Shown here piece after piece: positions 6,779 to 13,185 of a stretch of 17,423 nt of DNA. The DNA is taken from the NCBI GenBank assembly GCA_035532115.1, contig DATKRO010000094.1, forward strand, positions 1-17,423, in the 5' to 3' direction. The notes beneath the pieces are model-generated. The model was not told where the DNA came from. It made no database searches and saw only the letters and a list, made by a program, of their open reading frames with translations. This DNA comes from Acaudatibacter sp035532115. Lineage in GTDB: Bacteria; Pseudomonadota; Alphaproteobacteria; Caulobacterales; Caulobacteraceae. The translations under genes and the position numbers were made by a program. Within the stretch, counting starts at the first letter, position 1. Each line of letters opens with the position of its first letter.

Positions 6779-6805
6779 AAACCCCAGCTTGCCGCGACGG
6801 GTTCC
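6779..6805 (-). promoter_or_regulatory. Candidate EcfG-like promoter for the small membrane protein
   Basis: On the minus strand, GGAAC (6805-6801) is followed after 17 nt by GGTTT (6783-6779). The alphaproteobacterial general-stress consensus is GGAAC-N16/17-CGTT(T), so there is one mismatch. The predicted start of transcription would be near 6773, leaving about 29 nt before the ATG at 6744. Short motifs like this arise by chance in GC-rich DNA. Confidence 0.3.
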
Positions 6806-6957
6806 CGCCTCGGCGCGGCAAGCGGCGCCTGATCGCCCGCCAAGCTAGGGCGCCCGGCTGTCGGGGCGGTTTCAGAAGCAAGGCTCGATTTTGACCGCCT
6901 CCGCGGCCGGCGCCATCAAATGCAAAGGCGGGCGCGGCGAACCGGGACGATGATCCC

Positions 6958-7011
6958 GCCGCGTGGACGGCGCCCCAACCCCCCACGTGGGGCGGCCAAG
7001 CGCCACGCGGC
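6958..7011. repeat. Nested inverted repeat with a CACGTG palindrome at its core
   Basis: The outer 9-bp arms (6958-6966 and 7003-7011) match exactly as reverse complements. They enclose the perfect 12-bp palindrome CCCCACGTGGGG (6981-6992), whose centre is about 2 nt from the centre of the outer arms. The symmetry is visible directly; whether it is a repeat element, an operator or an RNA structure is unknown. Confidence 0.5.
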
Positions 7012-7049
7012 CTCGATCGCCAAGGTCCCCTCCGGCAGCGATGAGGTTT

Positions 7050-7080
7050 GGCCCGGCTGGACGCGAGCGCCAGCCGGGCC
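7050..7080. repeat. Perfect 11-bp-stem hairpin, possible REP element or terminator
   Basis: GGCCCGGCTGG (7050-7060) and CCAGCCGGGCC (7070-7080) are exact reverse complements around a 9-nt loop. Neither side has a T run in the transcribed direction, so it is a weak candidate for an intrinsic terminator. A dispersed palindromic repeat or a transcript-end stabiliser is equally possible. Confidence 0.5.
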
Positions 7081-7169
7081 TTCGCCGCGCCCCGGGCGCT
7101 TGCAGGCGCCGGCCGGCGGCGGCGACGCGGCCTTGAACCGGCCGCAGCGCCGTTGCAAAGGGGCCGGCG

Positions 7170-7694
7170 ATGCGCCTCAGCCTGGGACATTGGCGGCCGC
7201 TCGTCGCCGCGTTCGCGCTTCTGGTCGGGGCCTGCGCCACCACCGAACGCATCGAGGCGGCCGGCGACGTGCACGCTCTTCTCGTCGCCATCCGCGACGG
7301 CGATCGCGCCGGCTTCGACGCCCACGTCGACCGCGCCGCCCTGGAGCGCCAGCTCCAGGACCGCATCCTGGCGCGCACGGCCGGGCCGGGCGCCGATGCG
7401 GCGAGCCGGAGCTGGGGCGTCCTCATCGCCGGGCCGCTGTCGCGCCTCGCCGGCGGCCTCGTGCTGCGGCCGCAGGTGTTCGCGGCGGTGGCCGAATACT
7501 ATGGCTACCGGCCCGGCCAGCCGATCCCGGGTCGGCTCGCCATCGCCGGCGCCCTGCGCCCGGTGGGCGAAGGCCGGGTCTGCGCGGCGAAGGGCCGGCG
7601 CGGCCCCTGCCTGATGACCTTCGCCGACGAAGCCGGGGTGTGGCGCCTGGTGAGCTTCGACGGCGACGTGCGCATGCTGAGGCTGCCGGCGTGA
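7170..7694 (+). CDS. DUF2939-like lipoprotein
   Basis: The product has 174 residues. Residues 1-22 form a lipoprotein signal peptide: a basic start, the hydrophobic run LVAAFALL, then the lipobox V-G-A-C with Cys22, followed by ATTERIEA. The mature part begins with a helix (DVHALLVAIRDGDRAGFDAH) and a 'VDRAALERQLQDRI' segment, which recalls the DUF2939 pattern of paired 'D...L......VDFPALR..L'. It ends in a short beta region with two Cys about 13 residues apart (VCAAKGRRGPCLMTF) and a WRLVSFDG close. The stop overlaps the next start as GTGA. It is likely an outer- or inner-membrane lipoprotein in the periplasm; its function is unknown, and the DUF assignment is from memory. Confidence 0.75.
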   Translation: MRLSLGHWRPLVAAFALLVGACATTERIEAAGDVHALLVAIRDGDRAGFDAHVDRAALERQLQDRILARTAGPGADAASRSWGVLIAGPLSRLAGGLVLRPQVFAAVAEYYGYRPGQPIPGRLAIAGALRPVGEGRVCAAKGRRGPCLMTFADEAGVWRLVSFDGDVRMLRLPA

Positions 7695-8245
7695 CCGTCC
7701 CCGCCCGCCTTGCCGCCGCGCTGGCGGCGGCCCTCGCCCTGGGCCTGGCGGGCGCCGCCGCCGCGGGCGTGCGCATCTACTCCTACGATCCCGCCAATGC
7801 CCTCACCCGGCGCACCGCCGGCGACCTCACCTTCGAGTTTGAGCGGCGCTTCATCTTCACCCGGGTGCTGAGCGTGCGCTCCACCGAGGGCGAGGCCACC
7901 GCCGACCTGAAGCCGGCGCGCGAGACGGCGCTGGGGCGTGGCGGCCTCGACGGCGTGATCGGGCGGCGCGCGCGCGGGCGCGACCTCTACGAGATCGAGC
8001 CGGCGGCCGAGGGCGCCGACATGATCCGCGCCTTCTGCCCCGGTTCGGCGCGGGCCTGGCTGGCGTTCGGCCGCATCCGGCAGGGCCATGGGCTGAGGGT
8101 TCGGGTCATCGGAGAAGCCGCCGGCGCCAGCCGGGCGCGGCTGTGCGCGACGCTGGATTTCACCTTCCACGGCGAGTGGCGCGCCGCTGCGGCGGGCCAG
8201 CCGGTGCGCCCCGGCGACCTGCTCGAGCCGCACTTTCCCTATTAG
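7691..8245 (+). CDS. Exported protein of unknown function
   Basis: The product has 184 residues from GTG at 7691, within the GTGA overlap with the lipoprotein gene. An earlier in-frame ATG far upstream would create a long basic tail and is rejected. Residues 1-25 are an alanine/leucine-rich signal peptide ending in GAAAAG. The mature part is beta-rich: the segment VRIYSYDPANALTRRTAGDL, then repeated short strands and FTRVLSVRSTEGEA. Two cysteines (about residues 116 and 155) could form a disulfide. No catalytic motif is recognised. The tight coupling suggests it works with the lipoprotein in the periplasm. It ends 3 nt before the convergent eda stop. Confidence 0.75.
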   Translation: MTVPARLAAALAAALALGLAGAAAAGVRIYSYDPANALTRRTAGDLTFEFERRFIFTRVLSVRSTEGEATADLKPARETALGRGGLDGVIGRRARGRDLYEIEPAAEGADMIRAFCPGSARAWLAFGRIRQGHGLRVRVIGEAAGASRARLCATLDFTFHGEWRAAAAGQPVRPGDLLEPHFPY

Positions 8246-8248
8246 CGA

Positions 8249-8872
8249 TCAGGGCCTCAACGAGGCGGCCTGGCGCGCCAGGCGCTCGAGGCGCGCCGCG
8301 TCGCCCGAGGCCAGCGCATCGCGCGGCGCGAGCCAGGAGCCGCCGACGCACAGGACGTTCGGCAGCGCCAGATAGGGCGGCGCGCTCCTCAGGTCGATGC
8401 CGCCGGTGGGGCAGAACCGGACGCCGGGGAAGGGGCCGGCGAGGGCCCGGACCGCCGCCACGCCGCCGAGGGCGGCCGCGGGAAAGAGCTTGGCCGCCGA
8501 GAATCCCGCCTCCAGGACCCGCATCAGTTCGCTGGCGGTGGCGACGGCCGGCAGATAGGGCAGGGGGCCCGACGCCGCCGCGGCGAGCAGCGCCGGCGTC
8601 GCCCCGGGCGAGACCGCAAAGCGCGCCCCCGCCCGCGCGGCGGCCTCCAGATCCCCGGCGCCGAGCACCGTGCCGGCGCCGGGGATGGCGTCCGGAACCT
8701 CGGCGGCGACGGCGCGGATGGCGTCCAGACCGGCCGGCGTGCGCAGGGTGATCTCGATGGCGCGCAGGCCCCCGGCCACCAGCGCCCGGGCGAGCGTCAC
8801 GGCCTCGCGGGCCGCTTCGACGGTGACCACCGGCAGCACCGGGCCGAGCCCGAGAATCGCTTCGATACGCAT
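8249..8872 (-). CDS. eda: 2-dehydro-3-deoxy-phosphogluconate (KDPG) aldolase
   Basis: The product has 207 residues, the normal size of this class I aldolase, which splits KDPG into pyruvate and glyceraldehyde 3-phosphate in the Entner-Doudoroff pathway. The general acid/base Glu is E40 in AIEITLRT, with R44 next to it. The glycine-rich GAGTVL motif is at 65-70 and SPG at 88-90. The Schiff-base lysine is K128 in SAAKLFPA, and the phosphate-binding CPTGGID is at 154-160. No edd or other pathway gene is adjacent. A weak minus-strand TTGACG (8911-8906) followed after 15 nt by TAGACG (8890-8885) might be its promoter, but the spacing is short. KHG or KDPGal aldolase activity is possible, since the family is promiscuous. 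Confidence 0.93.
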   Translation of the reverse strand: MRIEAILGLGPVLPVVTVEAAREAVTLARALVAGGLRAIEITLRTPAGLDAIRAVAAEVPDAIPGAGTVLGAGDLEAAARAGARFAVSPGATPALLAAAASGPLPYLPAVATASELMRVLEAGFSAAKLFPAAALGGVAAVRALAGPFPGVRFCPTGGIDLRSAPPYLALPNVLCVGGSWLAPRDALASGDAARLERLARQAASLRP

Positions 8873-9035
8873 TGGCGCCGGCGTCGTCTACAATCGCCGG
8901 GCCGCCGTCAAGCCGGGCCGGAAGCCGGCGGTGCGGCCCCCTTTTGAAAATAACGCCGCCGTGATCGGGAACTAATGCCCGTCGTGGCCCCTATTGGAAT
9001 TGCGCCCAGTGCTGGGGAGGGACTCGGAGCACGCC
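8873..9035. other. Divergent intergenic region between eda and the glycosyltransferase
   Basis: This 163-nt gap must hold the promoters of both directions. A plus-strand GGAAC at 8968-8972 matches the -35 of general-stress promoters, but no CGTT follows at 16-17 nt (the bases there are CCTAT), so it is only half a match. A short AT-rich patch (8942-8952) is the only easily melted stretch. GGAG at 9026-9029 is the ribosome binding site for the glycosyltransferase. Confidence 0.4.
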
Positions 9036-10133
9036 ATGAAAATCGCCCAGATTCCGCCGCTTTACGAAGCCGTGCCGCCGCGCCTCTATGGAGGAACGGA
9101 GCGCGTGGTGGCGCATCTGTGCGACACGCTGGTGGAGCTGGGCCACGACGTCACCCTCTTCGCCAGCGCCGACGCCAGGACCAAGGCCAGGCTCGTCGTC
9201 GTCCGCGACCAGGCGATCCGGCTCGATCCAGCGCCGCTGAAGAGCGACCTGGCCAGCCATTTCTCGATGCTCGACCAGGTGCGCCAGCAACAGGGGCGGT
9301 TCGACATCCTCCACTTTCACATGGACATGGCGCACCTGCCGTTCTTCGAGGACATGGCCGAGCGCACCCTCACCACCCTGCACGGCCGCCTCGACCTGAA
9401 GGACCTCCCCGCGGTCTATCGCCGCTGGGCCAAGTACCCGCTCGTCTCCATCTCCGACGCCCAGCGCGTGCATCTGCCGTTCGCCAACTGGGCCGGCACG
9501 GTGCACCACGGCATGCCGGCCGACCTCTACCGCTTCAACCCCGAAGGCGGCGACTACCTCGCCTTTCTCGGCCGCATCTCGCCCGAGAAGGGGCCTGATC
9601 GCGCCATCCGCATCGCCACCGGCCTGGGCATGCCGCTGAAGATCGCCGCCAAGGTCGATGCCGTCGACGCCGCCTATTTCCGCCAGACCATCGAGCCGAT
9701 GCTCGATCACCCGCTGGTGGAGTTCGTCGGCGAGATCGGCGATGCCGACAAGTCGGCCTTCCTCGGCGGCGCCAGGGCGCTGCTGTTTCCGATCGACTGG
9801 CCCGAGCCCTTCGGCCTCGTCATGATCGAGGCGATGGGCTGCGGCACGCCGGTGATCGCCTTCGACTGCGGCTCGACCTCCGAGGTGGTGGAGCCCGGCG
9901 TCTCCGGGTTCCTGGTGCGCACCGAGGCCGAGGCGATGGCCGCGGTGAGGCGCCTTCCCGAACTCGACCGGCGCGAGGTGCGCCGGCGTTTCGACCGCCG
10001 CTTCTCGGCCGTCAGCATGGCGCGCGCCTACCTCGATCTCTACGCCGAGCGGCTGGCGAAGGCGCACGCGCCGGCGCTTGCATCGAGGGACGATGAGGGC
10101 GAGACTCCGGAAGCGTTGGCTCACATCGCCTGA
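9036..10133 (+). CDS. GT4-family glycosyltransferase
   Basis: The product has 365 residues. The ATG at 9036 is set by GGAG (9026-9029), 6 nt upstream; an upstream extension to 8994 lacks such a site. It is a GT-B fold retaining transferase. The N-terminal acceptor domain opens with MKIAQIPPLYEAVPPRLYGG and the GGTERVV loop (19-25). The C-terminal nucleotide-sugar domain has FLGRISPEKGPDRAIRIA and the E-X7-E motif in PEPFGLVMIEAMGCGTPVIAF (E257 and E265). Family members transfer hexoses from NDP-sugars. The gene stops 9 nt before the glucosidase gene, which points to a joint role in making or trimming an alpha-glucoside. The acceptor cannot be read from sequence. The last 20 residues look disordered. 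Confidence 0.9.
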   Translation: MKIAQIPPLYEAVPPRLYGGTERVVAHLCDTLVELGHDVTLFASADARTKARLVVVRDQAIRLDPAPLKSDLASHFSMLDQVRQQQGRFDILHFHMDMAHLPFFEDMAERTLTTLHGRLDLKDLPAVYRRWAKYPLVSISDAQRVHLPFANWAGTVHHGMPADLYRFNPEGGDYLAFLGRISPEKGPDRAIRIATGLGMPLKIAAKVDAVDAAYFRQTIEPMLDHPLVEFVGEIGDADKSAFLGGARALLFPIDWPEPFGLVMIEAMGCGTPVIAFDCGSTSEVVEPGVSGFLVRTEAEAMAAVRRLPELDRREVRRRFDRRFSAVSMARAYLDLYAERLAKAHAPALASRDDEGETPEALAHIA

Positions 10134-10142
10134 CATCGTTGC

Positions 10143-12290
10143 ATGGATGATCTCTCCGCCCCCGCGCTGGCGTCCGACGAGGGCGCGGCGAGCGCGGGGC
10201 TCGTTCACTTCACCGCCATCAAGTCGGACGACGCCTTCCTCGTTTGCGACGCGCATGGCGACATACTGGGCGGGGCCGACGGCCTCTTCGCCGCCGACGT
10301 GCGCATCCTGTCGCGGTTCCGCTTCCTGGTGGGCGAGCGAAGCCCGTCGCAGCTCTCCAGCGGCCTGTCGCACGAGAGTGTCGTCTTCACCTTCCACGGC
10401 GCCAACCTCGATCTGCCGCCCATGGGCGGGCGCGCGACGCCGCGCGGGGTGATCCATATCGAGCGCAAGCGGCTCCTGTTCGAGAACCGCCTCTACGAGC
10501 GCGTGCGCTGCGCCAACTACGGACTGGACGAGATCATGCTGCCGCTGGCGTTCGAGTACGACGCCGACTTCCGCGACATGTTCGAGGTCAGGGGCATGAA
10601 GCGCCGGCGGCGCGGCGAACTGCTGGCGACCCAGCTCACCGGACGCCATGCGATCTTCGCCTATGACGGCCTCGACGGGGTGCGCCGGACCTGCGCCCTC
10701 GGCTTCTCCGAACCGCCCTGGCGGATGACGACCCGGCGCGCCGATTTCATGTTCTCGCTGCGGCCGGGCGAGCGCGTCGACCTCTTCGTCGAGGCCGGCG
10801 CCGAGGAGCATGAGCCGCCGGCGCGCGAGCGGTTCGTGCGCGCCCTCGCCGGCGCCCGGGGCAGGGTGCGCGAGCGCGAGGGCCGTGGCGGCCAGCTGGG
10901 GAGTTCGGCCACCGACTTCACGGTGTGGCTGGAGAAGTCGCGCGCCGACATCGCGCTTCTGGTCACCGAGCTCGCCACCGGCCCCTACCCTTACGCGGGC
11001 ATTCCCTGGTTCTCGACCCCGTTCGGCCGCGACGGCATCATCACCGCCTGGCAGCTCCTGTGGCTGGCGCCCGACCTCGCCAAGGGGGTGCTCGGGTTCC
11101 TCGCCGCGCACCAGGCGCACGAGAGTTCCAGGTTCCGCCAGTCCGATCCGGGCAAGATCATGCACGAGACCCGCCGCGGCGAGATGGCGGCGCTCGAGGA
11201 AGTCCCGTTCGGGCTCTACTACGGCGGCGTCGACACCACGCCGCTCTTCGTGGCCCTCGCCGGCGCCTATCTGGAGCGCACCGACGACGTGGCCACCATC
11301 GAGGCGTTCTGGCCCGCCCTGCGCGCGGCGGCCGACTGGATCGAGCGCTACGGCGATTCCAACGGCGACGGCCTCGTCGACTATCCGCGCGGCGCCCCGC
11401 CGGGCCTCACCAACCAGGGCTGGAAGGATTCGGAGGACTCGGTCTTCCATGCCGACGGCCGTTTCCCCACCGGTCCGGTCGCCCTCGTGGAGGTGCAGGG
11501 CTATGCGTTCGCCGCCTTTCGCGCCATGGCCGCGATGCTGCGGCGTCTCGGCCGCCCCGGCTCGGAGATCTGGGACGAGAAGGCCGAAGCCATGCGCCGG
11601 CGCGTGGAGGCGAAGTTCTGGATGGAGGAGGACGGCTTCTACGGCATCGCCGTCGACGGCGACGGCGCCCTGTGCCGTCCGCACGCCTCCAACGCCGGTC
11701 ACCTGCTGTTCGTCGGCCTGCCGGCGCCTGATCGCGCCGCCCGCGTCGCCCTCCGCCTGATGTCGGCCGAGTTCGATTGCGGCTGGGGAATCCGCACCCT
11801 GGCGGTGGGCTCGGCCAGGTACAATCCGATGAGCTACCACAATGGCTCGGTGTGGCCGCACGACACCGCCATCTGTGTCGCGGGGATGGCGCGCTACGGC
11901 GAGCGGGAAGGGCCGGCCAAGCTGATCGTCGATCTTTTCGGGGCCTCGTCCTTCTTCGGCATGCGCATGCCCGAGCTCTTCTGCGGCTTCCCGCGCGAGG
12001 CGGGCGAACCGCCGATCGCCTATCCGGTGGCCTGCATGCCGCAGGCCTGGTCGGCCGGCTCGGTGTTCATGCTGCTGCAGGCGTGCCTGGGGCTTTCCAT
12101 CGACGCCGGACGCAAGGAGGTGAGGCTGGTGCGGCCGACGCTGCCCGAAGGCGTCGACCGGCTGACGATCGAACGGCTCGATGTCGCCGGCGCCCGCGTC
12201 GACCTGCGTTTCCAGCGCCTCGACAACGTGATCGCGGTCAATCCGGGGCCGCTGTCGGATCGATCGGTCTGCGTGGTCCTGGAGGGATGA
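10143..12290 (+). CDS. Amylo-alpha-1,6-glucosidase / glycogen-debranching-like protein
   Basis: The product has 715 residues. An N-terminal beta-rich domain (about 18-210, with DGLFAADVRILSRFRFLVGE) matches the glycogen-debranching N-terminal type. A C-terminal (alpha/alpha)6 barrel (about 270-690) follows, related to GH63 and GDE_C. Hallmarks are GIPWFSTPFGRDGIITAWQL, the NQGWKDSEDS motif with likely catalytic D429, the SYHNGSVWPHD signature, and MPELFCGFPRE with likely catalytic E611. The family hydrolyses alpha-glucosidic bonds, though many bacterial members have no proven substrate. There is no signal peptide, so it acts in the cytoplasm. Translation is probably coupled to the glycosyltransferase, as no Shine-Dalgarno is seen in the 9-nt gap. 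Confidence 0.88.
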   Translation: MDDLSAPALASDEGAASAGLVHFTAIKSDDAFLVCDAHGDILGGADGLFAADVRILSRFRFLVGERSPSQLSSGLSHESVVFTFHGANLDLPPMGGRATPRGVIHIERKRLLFENRLYERVRCANYGLDEIMLPLAFEYDADFRDMFEVRGMKRRRRGELLATQLTGRHAIFAYDGLDGVRRTCALGFSEPPWRMTTRRADFMFSLRPGERVDLFVEAGAEEHEPPARERFVRALAGARGRVREREGRGGQLGSSATDFTVWLEKSRADIALLVTELATGPYPYAGIPWFSTPFGRDGIITAWQLLWLAPDLAKGVLGFLAAHQAHESSRFRQSDPGKIMHETRRGEMAALEEVPFGLYYGGVDTTPLFVALAGAYLERTDDVATIEAFWPALRAAADWIERYGDSNGDGLVDYPRGAPPGLTNQGWKDSEDSVFHADGRFPTGPVALVEVQGYAFAAFRAMAAMLRRLGRPGSEIWDEKAEAMRRRVEAKFWMEEDGFYGIAVDGDGALCRPHASNAGHLLFVGLPAPDRAARVALRLMSAEFDCGWGIRTLAVGSARYNPMSYHNGSVWPHDTAICVAGMARYGEREGPAKLIVDLFGASSFFGMRMPELFCGFPREAGEPPIAYPVACMPQAWSAGSVFMLLQACLGLSIDAGRKEVRLVRPTLPEGVDRLTIERLDVAGARVDLRFQRLDNVIAVNPGPLSDRSVCVVLEG

Positions 12291-12368
12291 GGCATAGTGG
12301 CGCGGCGATTCGCGTCGCGTGCGCCGCACTTCGGGCCGGTTTGCCGGGCAACCGGCGGCGCGGGTTCG

Positions 12369-12393
12369 GGATCGACCGGGCCGCGGTGACGTT
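12369..12393 (+). promoter_or_regulatory. Candidate general-stress (EcfG/sigma-T-like) promoter of the otsB operon
   Basis: GGATC at 12369-12373 is followed after exactly 16 nt by CGTT at 12390-12393. The consensus recalled for alphaproteobacterial EcfG sigma factors is GGAAC-N16/17-CGTT, so only one base differs. A transcript starting about 7 nt later (near 12400) would begin at the AAGGAGG ribosome site and give an 18-nt leader for otsB. Trehalose genes are known members of such regulons. Direct evidence is limited to the sequence match and position. Confidence 0.4.
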
Positions 12394-12400
12394 ATGCTCC

Positions 12401-12407
12401 AAGGAGG
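12401..12407 (+). promoter_or_regulatory. Strong ribosome binding site of otsB
   Basis: AAGGAGG, 10 nt before ATG at 12418, decides the start. The in-frame ATG at 12394 lies upstream of this site and is rejected. Confidence 0.75.
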
Positions 12408-12417
12408 GGTTCCATTC

Positions 12418-13185
12418 ATGGCTTCGGCGCTCGCCGCTTCGTCGCATCGCCTGCTCCAGGCGCCCCCGCCTCTCCAGCTCGGCGCGGCGGCCCTGTTCGC
12501 CGACCTCGACGGCACCCTCGCGCCCATCCGCGAGCGTCCAGACGAGGTCGGTCCGGACGCGGCCCGCGCCGATCTGCTGCGCCGACTCGGCGGCGCGCTC
12601 GGCGGCCGGCTGGCGGTGATCAGCGGGCGCGGGCTCGCCGATCTCGACCGGGTGCTCGGCGGCGGGGTGAGCGCGGTGGCGGCCGCGCACGGGCTGATCC
12701 GGCGCAGCGCCGGCGGCGAGGTGATGGCGACCGCGCCGGCCCTGCCAGGTCCGGCGCGCGCGGCGCTGCTGGCGCTCGGCCGCGCCAATCCGGCGCTCCT
12801 GGTGGAGGACAAGGGTCCGGCGATCGCGCTGCACTATCGCGCGGCGCCGCAGGCCGGCCCGGTGTGCGAGGCCGAGGCGCAGCGCCTGGCCGCCCGCTTC
12901 GATCTCAGCCTGCAGAAGGGCCGCATGGTGGTGGATCTGCGGGCGCGCGGCCCCTCGAAGGCGGATGCGGTGGCCAGCTTCATGGCCGAGCCGCCGTTCG
13001 CGGGCGCGACGCCGGTGTTCCTGGGCGACGACCTCACCGACGAGGACGGCTTCGCCGCGGCGCAGCGGCTCGGCGGATACGGCGTGGTGGTCGGCCCGCG
13101 CCGGCCCACGGCGGCGCGCTACGCCCTCGACGACGTGACCGCCACGCTCGCCTGGCTCGAACGCTCGCTGGCGCCGCCCCGGTGA
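12418..13185 (+). CDS. otsB: Trehalose-6-phosphate phosphatase
   Basis: The product has 255 residues, close to E. coli OtsB. It is a HAD-superfamily phosphatase that removes phosphate from trehalose 6-phosphate to give the stress protectant trehalose. Motif I is FADLDGTLAPI (27-37) with nucleophile D29 and D31. Motif II is AVISGRGL. A Lys of motif III lies in GPSKADAV, and motif IV is GDDLTDEDGF (203-212) with D204 and D208 for Mg. The lid domain lies between motifs II and III (about 75-180). Its stop overlaps the GTG of the GH15 gene (GTGA), making it the first gene of an otsB-GH15-otsA-ligD transcript. Confidence 0.95.
   Translation: MASALAASSHRLLQAPPPLQLGAAALFADLDGTLAPIRERPDEVGPDAARADLLRRLGGALGGRLAVISGRGLADLDRVLGGGVSAVAAAHGLIRRSAGGEVMATAPALPGPARAALLALGRANPALLVEDKGPAIALHYRAAPQAGPVCEAEAQRLAARFDLSLQKGRMVVDLRARGPSKADAVASFMAEPPFAGATPVFLGDDLTDEDGFAAAQRLGGYGVVVGPRRPTAARYALDDVTATLAWLERSLAPPR

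Larger units (their letters stand above)
6745..7169. other. Non-coding stretch with strong secondary structure
   Basis: No credible gene lies between the small membrane protein and the lipoprotein gene. The frames that cross it are Arg/Pro/Gly-rich and lack ribosome binding sites. It holds three notable inverted repeats: GCCGCGTGG at 6958-6966 with CCACGCGGC at 7003-7011; inside them the 12-bp perfect palindrome CCCCACGTGGGG at 6981-6992; and the 11-bp-stem hairpin at 7050-7080. It may contain the promoter of the lipoprotein operon, dispersed repeats, or a small RNA. No clear sigma-70 promoter was identified. Confidence 0.5.

Noticed and set aside
7050..7080. Intrinsic terminator of an upstream gene
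   Set aside because: The stem is strong but no T run follows on either strand, and no gene ends close by, so it is listed as an inverted repeat.
8968..8993. General-stress promoter for the GT4 gene
   Set aside because: GGAAC is present, but at 16-18 nt the sequence is CCTAT rather than CGTT, so only half of the motif matches.
8991..12812. 1273-codon minus-strand open frame opposite the glycosyltransferase and glucosidase
   Set aside because: It spans three recognised plus-strand genes, is rich in H, R, A and G, and has no motif. Long antisense frames are expected at this GC content.
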